DNA from: Nymphaea colorata
Lineage: Eukaryota; Streptophyta; Magnoliopsida; Nymphaeales; Nymphaeaceae
Length of the DNA stretch: 64,000 nt
Assembly (NCBI RefSeq): GCF_008831285.2
Contig: NC_045147.1
Span: 9,142,334-9,206,333, forward strand
Direction of reading: 5' to 3'
In this document: positions 34,890-46,214 of the stretch, piece after piece
Layout of the letters: each line of letters starts with the position of its first letter
Numbering within the stretch: the first letter of the stretch is position 1
Notes under the pieces: model-generated
Seen by the model: the letters and a program-made list of their open reading frames with translations, nothing else
Told to the model about the DNA's origin: nothing
Databases searched by the model: none
Made by a program: the position numbers and the translations under genes

Positions 34890-35600
34890 ATTGCCTAGAT
34901 TAAAACTTGATTTTCATAAGTTTGATGACAAGCATGTGTCAAACTGATCTTTTAAAACAAAACAATATTTTGATTGCCAACAAGGACCTACCGAATACTT
35001 TGTCTTCACAATCTCCCTACAATTTAAAGGTGAAACCATGCGTTGGTATAAGTGGTACAACAAGAACAACCCTTCCTTCACTTGGGTTGAAATGGTGGAG
35101 GAGATAACTAACTGTTTTGGAGAGTCTACCTTCATTAACAATGAGGTAGAACTCAAAGACCTTAAACAATCGATAGTTTTAATGACTATATTGCCAAATT
35201 CAAGGACTTAGGCATGATGATTGAGGATGTCCCTACTAAGACCATGGTGATATCTTTTATTAAAGGATTTGCATAAGGATATCAAAATTAAGGTTTTGAC
35301 CATCTGACCACAATCCCTACCTGAATGCATGAAGGTAGCCTGCATGATGGAAGAAAAGCACAAGAAAATTTGGGCATACCAAAGCCTTCAGAACAAGAGA
35401 GGCATGACAAACATGGCTTGTCCAAACCCCTTCCCACCATTCCTACTAAGTTTGGCTACAACAACCCTTACAAAAAGGAACAGTCTAAACCTAATGTGCC
35501 TAAGATCAAGAACATCACTCGTCAACAAAGAGAATAGTGACAGAGAAAGGGCCTCTAACACAATTGTGATGTGAAATGGTTTACAGGTCACAAGTGTAAA
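34890..35600 (+). pseudogene. Element F gag, broken
   Basis: Frames on the plus strand give LKLDFHKFDDKH, then LQFKGETMRWYKWYNKNN and FTWVEMVEEITNCFG, the standard gypsy gag run (K.DFP.FDG, L.G.A..W, W..F...F). A zinc-knuckle-like GHKC piece lies near 35588. Frameshifts and stops interrupt it. The N-terminal part is missing. Confidence 0.75.
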
Positions 35601-35769
35601 ACCATGAGGGTGTTTTTTGTCATTGATAGTGAAGAAGTGATCTTAGATGACAAAGAAGAAGGCACATCCTTTGAGAAACCAACCTCCAATGAAGAGGAGA
35701 CAACTTCTCAAGGACCTAGAAATGAAGAGGGTATAGAAGTCTCTCACCAAACTTTGCCGAGGCTAACAC

Positions 35770-36030
35770 CCAAAATTTCATGAGAGTTAAAGGTAGGGTA
35801 GGAAATAAAGAGATGAGTGTTCTCATCAATACAAGGTCAACACACAATTTCATCAATGAAGATATTGCACTGACCCTTGGATATCCTTTGAAGGAATACC
35901 CATCTTTTGAGGTCGTGGTTGGCAATGGGATGAAGCTTCATTGCCACCTCATGTGTCTAGATGTCCAACTTCTACTTCAAAAAGCCAGTTTTGAAGTATA
36001 TCTGATGTTTTGCCAATCAAAGCAGTTGAC
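35770..36030 (+). pseudogene. Element F aspartic protease
   Basis: The frame 35780-36034 reads NKEMSVLINTRSTHNFINED and then VVVGNGMKLHC. In gypsy proteases this is VLIDTGSTHNFI; here the catalytic Asp-Thr-Gly is replaced by Asn-Thr-Arg, so the enzyme would be inactive even if translated. Confidence 0.85.
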
Positions 36031-36299
36031 ATAGTTTTTGGAATGCACTAGCTCTCTAGGCATGTGGCTTGGGATGTTAACAAAATGACCATGACCTTCC
36101 CAATTGAAGAAAAGATCACCGTTTTAAAAGTTCAAAACCCACCATGTCAAGTTTCTGCAAAGGAAGCCCTCAAAATTTTGCAAAAAAAAAAAAGCCTATT
36201 TTTTGCTTTTTCAATTGAAAAATCCTCTTATTGTGACTAAGAGCCCAATGTTTACTCCTAGATAAATTCTAGCCTATTTTTGAAGAGCCTAAGGGTCTA

Positions 36300-37630
36300 C
36301 CACCTCCATGTTTCTAGGATCATCACATCATTCTTAGGGATAGGACAAAACAGGTCAAAGTTAGACGGTACAATTATGCCCACATTTAAAAGAATGAAAT
36401 TGAGAGATTGGTGAAAGAGACGCTGAAGAGTGACATCATCCATCCAAGTTCTGGTTTGTTTTCTTCTCTAGTACTATTGGTTTAGAAGGACAAATCTTGG
36501 TGGTTTTATACTTTCAAACCTTGAACGATTCAATCGTCAAAGATAAACATCTCTTCCTAGTTATAGATGAATTGCATGGAGCTTGATTTTTCACAAAGTT
36601 AGATCTAAGGTCTGGTTATTAGCAGATCTAACTGGCCTGCCATGATATAGAAAAAACAACATTTCAAACCTATGATGACCACTATGAGTTTCTAATCATG
36701 TTATTTGGGTTAACAAATGCACCTGCTACATTTTAAATGATCATGAATGACATTTTTTGGCCATATCTCAAGAGGTTATTCTTGGTGTTTGTTTATCACA
36801 TCCTAATTTACCCAAAAACTTGCTCTGATAACTTAGACCATAGTAAAATTGTTTTGAAAATGTTCTAAGATCACCACTTATTTGCTAAAAAAAACAAATT
36901 GTGTTTTTGGTCATAAGAAGATGGCCTGCCAAGGCCACATTGTCACCTTCAATGGCATCAAGGCTGATCTGAAGAATCTCCAAGCCATGGAGCAATAGTC
37001 AATTCCTAAGAACATTTGTTGTTTGAGAGGATTTTTAGGCCTCACTAGACATTATCGGAGGTTTATTCAACATTACCGACTTGAGGATTTTGGGCATCAC
37101 TAGGTATTATCAGAGGTTTATTCATCATTAAGGACTCATTGCAGCCTCACTTATCTAACTTTTGAAAAAAACTCATTTTTATGGACCAAAAAAGCTACTT
37201 CTGACTTCGAACAACTCAAGAAGGCCATGAGGAGTGCACCAATATTAGTTTTATGAACTTTCACAAAAGTGTTCGTCATCAAGACCTATGCCAGTGACAT
37301 AGACATTAGAGCAGTTTTGAGTAAAAAGGGCCACCCCATAGCATTCACCAACACTGCCCTTACCTTCAGAGTCAAGATATTGTACACTTAATCACCGTAC
37401 TTGATGAATAGTACCCTTTCATCCTAGGTAGACATTTCATTGACCAGACTGACCACCAGAGTTTCAAGTGCATCATCGGGTAAAGGATCACCACCACCAT
37501 GCATTAGAAGTGGTTAGCCAAGGTTATGATTTATGTCTTCGAAATTAAATACAAGAAGAGCCTAGAGAATAACGCTGCAAATGTCCTCTCAAGGTGACAT
37601 GAAGCCCAACAGGAAGGAACCAGCATATGT
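36300..37630 (+). pseudogene. Element F reverse transcriptase and RNase H, broken
   Basis: Recognisable pieces, in changing frames, are [29 protein letters not shown] (here with a stop following), a decayed YFDDILIYS equivalent (FVYHILIYPKT, Asp pair lost), NFEWTKKA-type linker words, and an RNase H stretch around 37250-37600. Loss of the catalytic Asp pair and many stops show it is dead. Confidence 0.75.
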
Positions 37631-37689
37631 ACACTATGCCTGATTTCTTCTGATCTATGGCAAAAATAGAGGAAGGTCAAGCCTTAGAT

Positions 37690-39033
37690 AAAAAAAATCA
37701 TGTGTTAGGACCAACCTCATTGCAGACCCCTTGACATGTCCTAGATATATACCAAGGAATGAGGTTGTCTATTACAAGAATAGAGCATGGCCACCTAGCC
37801 AATCTCGACTTATTCTAGATCTTCTTCATCATTTCCATGACACTCAACTATTCAGGAATCAAAGTGTCCATAAAGCCCTACAAAGGCTCAACAAATCTTT
37901 TTGTTGAAATGGCATGAAAGCGAGGGTCAAAACTCACGTGAGAGTGTGCTCATTGCCAAAAAATAAATATGACAGCATCTGTCCTTCGGGTCATTTAAAC
38001 CTGTTAGCCATACCCAACAAGGCTTGAGAGGACATATTCATGGATTTCATTAAGGCCTTACCCAACTCCGAAGGTAAGGATACTATTTTTGTGGTGGTAG
38101 ATCCTATGACCAAATATACTCATTTTGTTTCTTTCCCACAAACCATCTGTACTTCTTGTGCTAGAAGCCTTTCATGAGCATATAGAAAAGCTTCATAGGC
38201 CTCCAAAACTATAATCAGTGATAAGGAACTCATTTCCTAAGCCAATTTTGAAAGGAGTACTTTAAGTTGATAGGAACAAAACCCAAACCAATGGCAAGAT
38301 TGAGGTGGTCAACAAATCATTTGAGACCTTGCGGTGTTTCGCAAGTCATAAACCAAAGGAGTTCAAGTTTTTGTTATAGAGCAAGTGTTCCTACAATTCA
38401 AGCCACTACTCTGCCATTGGTATGATCTCTTTTGAGGTAGCATACGGTTACCCACCTTCATTTTTGTTCCATTATGAAAAGGGTGCCACTTAGGATCCCA
38501 ATATGGACAAGCAATTTAAATAAAGAGATGAAATATTAAGAATTGTGAAAAAGAATAGAAATGATACAAAAGAATGAAGCAGTAGCATGACAGCATAGAA
38601 AGGAAAGATCTTTCAAAGTGGATGACTGGGTACTTCTCAAGAGATTCATGAGAGGCCAAAGAACCTTACTTGGCTAAGCCTATTCTAAGCGTTTCTCTCA
38701 CTATCATGGTCCTTTCAAAGCCCTTGAAGCCATAGGGAAGGTAGCTTATCAGTTGGGTGCACAATTCCATCTGGTTTATACTATTTTTTAAACTTAAACC
38801 TTTCTTTGGTACACCACCATATGAAGAAAACGAGAGTCAATGGGATAATGCATCTCTCTTACTAATGCAAACCGTGAAAGTGAGGTAGGTCTAACGAAAG
38901 TGTTGTTTGTGGTGCCAACTATTGGTCTAATGAGATGACGAGGAAATGAGACTGTGGGAAAATAAGGATGTTTTTCTTGATAGGTTTCTAGCTGCTGGTC
39001 GTGGAGACAAGGCCTGTCTAAGAAGGGAGAAGA
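37690..39033 (+). pseudogene. Element F integrase and possible chromodomain remnant
   Basis: Integrase core words are visible: MDFIKALPNSEGKDTIFVVV then DPMTKYTHFVSF near 38040-38135, a decayed second Asp segment near 38215, and the C-terminal part YHGPFKALEAIGKVAYQL near 38700-38760 followed by a H(L)VYT piece. 38820-39030 gives DKACLRRE, resembling the end of a plant chromovirus chromodomain. Frameshifts are frequent. Confidence 0.75.
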
Positions 39034-40945
39034 TGATGCCACCTGCGCCTAACCACACGAACACTTAGGAGGTCAGCCCGCATCCCAGCATAGTTACACC
39101 TTCTCCAGCTATGCACATGGTCAGGTATCGCCACAACAGAGGAGCTCCATAAGCCAGTCAGTACTTGTAGACCTCGAGCAGGACTTATACAGCCATACTA
39201 GACCAACCAGCATGTCTAGAGACTGCCCAAATCTCTCCCAGTGCACTGCCTAGCCTACGCATTCAGTAGGCCGGTCTCCCTCCCACTCACCACTATGGAA
39301 TGCCACCCAGACCTACCAACGGCCAACACCTAGGCCAAACCAACTGACTGGGAAAGAGAAGGGGGCACACCCAGCCATGCTGGACCAGCACGTAGGCAAG
39401 GAAGCAGCCTTCACCAATGGGCAGCTAAGGCCTAGCCTGGTCAGCCCCATGCTGGACCAGTCGGAGCCCTTGCATGCCACTAATATGCCCATAGTGTGCC
39501 ACATAGTTCAGACACCCCAGTTCTGCTCGTTGCTCTCTCTCACTCCACCATGCTGTCCCACTCAGGCAGCCAGCATGCCACCTAGATGCCCAGCAGCCCA
39601 CCACCTGGCCTCCTTGATGCAGCTCTGACTAGGGCAAGGCTGACACGAGCCATGCTAGACCAGTCGATAGCTTAGGTTGCCGCCTCTGCCAACCTAGCGC
39701 TTGCCAATGTGGCCTAGGTGGGCCAAGCTGGTCCAGGCAGCCACACAGGATCAAACATGGTCCATGTTGCTACCTTAGCCAACTGACATCCACTCGGCCA
39801 TCAGCTCAGCCAACGTGTTTCTTCTAGACATGTCAGTAATATGGGCCCAAGCCCATGACCCAACCAGCTTCTCAGGATGCCGTCCCAACCATCAGGCATC
39901 TGCCATGTAAGTGCCAACTCAACCATCTAACCTGCATGTCCCAGGCTAATCACGGCCTGTGCATGCCATCCCAGCCAACCAGAGGCTGACCGTCCTCCAT
40001 GTCAGCTAGGGCAACCCCTTTTGTGTTTTCTCTTTATCATGTCAATGATCTAGGTAATGTCCACTAGCCTACCATTAGCCTTCCTTGCCACCCAAGCCAA
40101 TCTAGGCTTGCCAACTGCATGACAAGTTAGCTATCTGCCCCCTTGGCGCATGCCCAATCAAAAGATGCGATTTGAAATTCAAACCTCTCCAGATTTGGGC
40201 AAGCTCCAGCTTGGTGCCTGGTCAGCCTCCACGCATTAAACAAAACTATCAGCTCCACGTCAACTACAGCTTAGCACCACGTCAACTGGGGACACCTCTC
40301 TTTCATTATCTTCTTTAATGTGTATTTAAGAACACTTCTTTCAGCATCAATGCATCTCGTTTTTTGTTCTAGAATTGTTTAATTGTATGACTCACCTAAT
40401 GCTACCCATGGTTGTTGCTCTCCTACTGAGCGGAGCCACTTTTCCAGTGAACTACCTCGCCCTAGCGAGCTCTCTAGTGAACCAACTGAAGCTACACTAC
40501 CGCCACCCACAAGCACCTTGTCACTGGCGAGCTCTCCCTGATGAGCTCCATGACCACCACAGCTCTGGCCATCGTTGGTATTGCTGCTAGATTTCTAGCC
40601 AGGCACCGACGTAGGCCAACCATATCTCTCTCTCTCTCTCTCCATTCTATCTCATCCCTCTTTTGCCAGTGCTCTATCCGTGCTCTGCCGTGGTGCCAAC
40701 CTCTACCAGCATCGTGATTGCCTTTGCCACTGACCACCACCAGTTGCCACCCTTGGCCGCCATCGCCTGTTGACCGCCGGTTGTCTCCACCATCACCTCC
40801 TCTCATTTGACCTCTTTCTCTCTCCCTACTCATCATTGTCGTAATCGTTTAGCCTCTGCTTAGCCGCCACTCTACAGTCTACCACCACCACCACTAGGCC
40901 CCACCACTGGTGCATAGCTGCAATGCTGCCCACTGTCACTCCGTG

Positions 40946-40990
<45 letters not shown>

Positions 40991-42216
40991 GCAAGTCCTA
41001 GGGGAAGCCAAACTGCCATTGGCCACCCACAAGCAGCCTAGAGACCCGATCACTACATGCCATATGTCGTTGGATTTGTCCTATCGAGCTCTACAACTTA
41101 GCTCACATATGAAGCTAGAAGTTGTTGCAAGATGCTGGAACCTACCAGCCAAGTCTGTTGACTGTCACTCTAGTTTCTGCCCTTTGCACCACCATGGGTC
41201 CTCACCTGGACCGTCCTTGCACCAACCACTGGCCAGAGCCAGTGACTCGAGAAGGAAGATCTTCAGTCAGAATAGACTGGAGAGGGCAAAATCAACCTCT
41301 CATTTGGCTGAAAAGCCATTTCCGTCAAGTGTCAGTATACTAGTCCCTAGCCAACAACGAGTACCCCTAGCCTTCATCTCTCTTGTCAAGCCTTTCACTT
41401 AGATCCACAAGTCACGTTCGTCCTCCACCCTCTCTGCCTTCTTCACCTTCTACTTGACTGGATTGGCCGCTCTGCCCTCGCCAATCGAGCCATGGTAGTA
41501 GCTCCCAGCTCCAGCAGAACATTGCCTAGCAAGGCCCAACCAAGACCAACTCTAGCCCGGTCGGCTTCAACCACTGCTGAGCTATACCTAGCGAGCCTCG
41601 GCCTCAACCAAGCCCAACAAGCTTTAGCCGCAACTGCACTCAACTTGGCTAGTCTTGATCCATGCCTGGCCTACCTCGACATGGCCGAACATGACCTGGC
41701 TAGCTTTGGCCATAGCCACACTCAGCCCGACTAGAATCGGCCACTGTCCGGCCTCTCCTGGTCTATCCTAGCCTCGGTTGAGCCCAGCCTAGCCATCCGT
41801 GGCTATTGTCGAGCCATTCCAGGCCAGATTCTATCTTGGTCAATTTCGGCCTACTACGGCATATGCCGACCCCTGCTTGGTTAGAACCAGCCAACATGGT
41901 CCCTAGATCAACCTAGCCAGCCATAACCAGCTATTGCAAAGCTCTGCTTGGCCAGCCTTGGCCCCAGGCTGCTATTCTCCCAGCCGACCTCAACCATGAA
42001 CCTACTGCATTTGGCCGTCCTTGGTCGACCACCACCCTCCTTGGAAAAATCCCTTTCTTGTATGTGTTTCTCCCTTTATCTCTACCTCCTTCTTCAAGTG
42101 TATGGTTGGGTCGAACAAGCACTTGCATACCTAGAGATTGTGCATTGTATCCTTCCTCAGATAACCAGTGAGTTGCATTATATCCCGAAGTATTAGCTCC
42201 AGGGATTGTCGGGACA
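39034..42216 (+). repeat. 3' LTR of gypsy element F
   Basis: Begins TGATGCCACCTGCGCC after the purine tract and follows the 5' LTR in order for at least 2.7 kb. It contains (CT)n at 40622-40642 and 40950-40987. The end is placed tentatively at GTCGGGACA (42208-42216); only homology up to about 41750 is supported. Frames in it, such as 40923-41402 and 41492-41734, are compositional. Confidence 0.7.
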
Positions 42217-45150
42217 GGATGCATGTGTATGTATTTGTTAATTTCGAAAGCATTTGAAGAAAAACTATGTTTTAGAAAGTAGTCCTGCATGAGGACTAGA
42301 TTGAGTCTAGTTTTTTACTTGCTAGGGCTAATGCCTCAAGGCATGCTAATGGGCTAACTCAATTCAGTTTCAGACAGGGGTGCACATGGGTGGGAGGTTT
42401 CTAATGTGCACATTTAAATATTTGTGCAGTAGATGATGAATTGAAAAATAAAAACATAGACTTTATGCATGATCTAAGATGAAAACTAATTAAATTGAAA
42501 GCATAGCACTAAAGAAAGAGAGATGGATGAGAGGGGCATATGCTAACTCTTACGCCTAACCCAAGAACAATAATTTAAATTCTTTACTATGAAAGAAAAT
42601 AGCCTACATTACTACATTATTAAAGCAAATAAAGAAAGCCTAGGCGCTAAGCAGAAAACAAACTAAACTAAGCAAGCAGAAAACAAAAAGAAAAACCTAA
42701 GCATGCTCCAAAGAAAAGAAAAGAAAAGAAAGAAAAGCACTAAACTACAGATAAGAAAAGAAAGTAGGGAGAAAAAGAAATGACCTAAACTTGGAGACCA
42801 AACCCAGCTTGCTTGCAGAACCTCTGCACTGAGTTTGGTTGGGTCTTGTTTGAGTGCTATTGCAACTCAAACTCAAGACTTAGACCAAAATTTTTATAAA
42901 AATTTAATTTAAAATGACCCAAGCCTTTTTGAGCACCCATTTGTTATTTCTTCATATTTTATGGGCTTCTAGGAAGCTCATGAATGTGTGTTGGAGGGGG
43001 GTGTGAACCCCTATCTCTAATGGCTTGGGAGAGAGAATTTCTTTCCCAAGAACAACACAGGACTACACTTCTCTCCTCTTTTCTCCACTAAAAAAAAAAG
43101 CATACAGTAAAACGATATTTTCAACTAAAATATATCCGTCACACTTTCATTCCATATCTAAATTCGATTTTGCAAAAAGGAATGCTTGCATGGAAAAGTG
43201 CTGATTGATCCATGATAACTGATGTAGATTGACATTAAGTGTGGAGCACAAATGATGCATGAACATGGAGAGGAGAAAACACACATTGAAGACATATATT
43301 AAAATAGACATTGGATATAAAAATGTTCATTCTAATCACATACGAATGCTGACTTAAATTCTATATGTGCTAGCTTACTTAGCAGAGAATTGTACACGAT
43401 TCATGTCCTTTCGTAAGAATTAACATTAAGCGTAGAGTGAAGAATTCATGATGCATAAAATGAATATAATGTGCATTAAGATCACATGTGGATCCTAGAT
43501 CTAGATTTGATACTAGAATCTAGATTTGGGTCCAAATCTAAAGAAGATTCTAAAAAATGGATCTGGATATGATAGGAAGATCTGCATCATGACCTGATAC
43601 TAATATTTAAAATTTAAACTAATGGAACTAGATCTATAAAGACATATTTAAAATCTAAAATTTGGATATGAGATCTAGGTATGAAATCCAGATATGAGAT
43701 ATGGAAATGGAAATGGTATGAACCTGGACTTGCTCGATCTGGGTTAGGTGGGTTCAGATTTACTCACTTGTACTAGACTTGGGTTGAGTTCGGTTTGAAA
43801 ATGGGTTCAGACCTAGGCTGGGCACAGGGTTTATTGAGGGCACAGTCTAGGTTCTATTTTTTGAAACCCAATTTATTTGAAATTTGAAGTGGGCTCAGCA
43901 TGGGCTCAAGCCTATTAAGTTCATATGAACTTGTATGAAATGCTAAATTAGGTTCATGTGACTCCTCAGTTAGGTTTTATGAACAATATGCACATAGTAG
44001 TAAAAGACTAAATGCCCCTAGCATGGAAATCAAAATCGTTGGATCATTTGGGCAAGCTGACCTAGAAGGTGCATAGGGTAAAAATAAGGCTTTATGTGAA
44101 ATTTGGTTGAAAAATGACCTCATTTCCCCTTCACAAACTCAAAATTTAAATTCTTATGGGTAGTAAAATGACCATTTTTTGAAGGTTGGATAAGGGCAAA
44201 ATGAAAACATTCAATTTGAGCCATGTCTGTCTGATCCTAAACTGGAAGTAGTTTCTTGAAGAGTTGCTGATTCCAACCATACGAAGAAATCGATAAATTG
44301 ATTCCCAAATTGTGAAGAATTTGATAATTGATTCTCAGATTGATTAGAATTTAGCTCAGAATATTGTGCTCAATTGAAACTTGACATCTAGAACTAGACA
44401 ATCCTTAGCAAATCTGTAAAATGAAAATTGAGTTGAATTATGGATGATTGAACTGAAATCAAAGTCCGGAATACTCAAGTTGGATGCTAAAGAATATGAT
44501 CCTAGGTTGGTGCGAGCTGACCTACTCTGGGTTGTGAGAACTTTAGCTCAGACCTGCTAAAGTTGGTGAGAGCATGTCACTTTGATTTTAAGACAAAGCT
44601 TTAGAGCTCAAATTTGGATTTCGGAACTGGAAGTGACTAAAGAAATAGTCCCTGAACATGGAGAAGGGTATATGTTTAGCTCGATTTTGCTTGACATGGT
44701 CTTGATGTTCGAGAATTGGTAGTTGCATGGTCTCTATTTTGAGCAAAAGAAACTTTAGTGAGTAGAGTCAACGGACTTCTGAGGTCTTGCAAAGCTGAGA
44801 AATTACCTAATTACTCAAATACTAGGCAATTCTTGAAATTTTGATGAAAATCAGAGTGATAGGATGTGATGGCAAAATGGTCATTTTACAATAGTGGCGA
44901 CCTATCTGATCCTAGTCTAGGTGTTCAATGCTAAGTTAAAATATGCTTGTTTGGTTTAGTAATGACCTGTGTTCTTGAAATTTTAATTTCTAAAAAATCG
45001 ATTTTGATCTCACGGTGAGGGGTAAAACTGTCATTTGGACTTTATACAAATTTGGTGTTTTGTCGTATACCAACTTACACAATTGTTCAGATATCACCTA
45101 TTCTTTTGTTTCTTTGCACCCTACACATTTGGTTCTAGAGATTTGCCAAT
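42217..45150. other. AT-rich intergenic sequence, no recognisable gene
   Basis: 42640-42780 is A-rich with AAAGAAAAG words. 43480-43720 has dense imperfect repeats of GATCTAGAT and GGATCTGGATATGA. No coding frame of note on either strand. It may be old non-coding retrotransposon sequence. Confidence 0.45.
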
Positions 45151-45154
45151 GCAG

Positions 45155-46214
45155 CTACACCTCAGACATAGTTTTCCACATTTCAAGATTCTCAAGGAAT
45201 TGCATGATTTGTGCATGGATGCCCCTTCCAGAAATGTCATAGAATAGGTAATGGCTGCAGAAGAACAACAAGAAGCAGTCTAGCTCCCCATCAGCCGTTG
45301 GACCTAGGCTTGCTGTGGGGAATTTTAAACCAAATTCATTCTCGAGTGAATCAATTCTAACGAAGTTGGTAGCATCGGTTTTCACAATCTTCACCCACAA
45401 AGAATCTTTGATGCCTAGAACATTTCATGTAGCATTCACATGATCATACCACAACTACCCAACAATTGGTGAAATAGGATACTTTAGTATGATAATATGG
45501 TATACACCTTCCAGCATGATAGTCAATTCAATGCCCCCGAACTGGAACATACTGGTCTATGGGTTCGAGTTTCAGGACAAAAAATAACAAGTTTGGTTAT
45601 CAATCTTAAATGGATTCCTATCCATAATACCACTGAAACGCACAGCTCTCAACCGCTGCTTTTTGAACTCGGCTAGCTTTGAGTACCATTGGTGCACCAT
45701 AGGCCAGCTGCATCAGACATGAAAAGGGCCTCGCACCTGTAGGCAAAAGAAGGTGAAGATAATGCATTTCCACATTACTACACATAGACTTAGTCCAAAC
45801 ACTGGTGATAGAGGGTATGAACCACAAAAACATTACAAAGTTAAGTGATAATGTTGGCAAAAAATGACAGAATCGCTAGCAAAAATGATGAAATAAGTAG
45901 CATATACATATCGCCAGCAATTGAGGAAAGGAGATGCCAATTACATGAAATGCTACTGTAGACAAAGTAAAGTAATTGTACTTGTTCTTCTTCCTGCTCT
46001 CTTATATGACCCTATTCTTCTTGCCCTGCCTCGAATCCACAAATTCATCTCCCTCCTCGCACAACGTCTCATAGTCATCGTCCTTCTCATCTTCAGCATC
46101 TTGCACATATTCAGCTCCCTCATTCTCATCTTCCTCATTCTCATCTTCCTCCTCCTCCAAATGTACAATCCATTTTGATGTTCTATTGTACTTCTTGTTC
46201 TTCTCTTCCTTCAC
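45155..46214 (-). pseudogene. Decayed coding region, unrecognised (acidic segment)
   Basis: The minus strand shows three coding-like blocks. 46002-46214 encodes a very acidic stretch (LEEEEDENEEDENEGAE). 45470-45660 gives GIMDRNPFKIDNQTCYF and FQFGGIELTIMLEGVYHI. 45280-45400 gives DSLWVKIVKTDATNFVRIDS. Frames change between blocks and stops occur. The 'ELTIMLEGVYHI' piece loosely recalls the plant mobile domain of MAIL/PMD transposon-derived proteins, but I cannot assign it. Confidence 0.35.

Larger units (their letters stand above)
31647..42216 (+). mobile_element. Large decayed Ty3/gypsy element F with very long LTRs
   Basis: Two related blocks flank a plus-strand gypsy pol region. The 5' block (31647 to about 34850) and 3' block (39034 to at least 41750, perhaps 42216) share many ordered landmarks: TTAGGAGGTC/TCAGGAGGTC near the start, GACTGGG..GAGAAGGGGG, CTCTCCATTCTATCT, CTAGCAAGGCCCAACCA, CACACTCAGCCC. 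Between them lie gag, protease, RT, RNase H, integrase and a possible chromodomain remnant, all broken. A purine tract (AAGAAGGGAGAAGA) precedes the 3' block at 39019-39033. LTR divergence is high, so the insertion is old. The outer right limit is uncertain. Confidence 0.85.

Noticed and set aside
40923-41734. 159-codon and 80-codon plus-strand frames
   Set aside because: They lie in the 3' LTR of element F, include a (CT)n tract and are not conserved in the 5' LTR.
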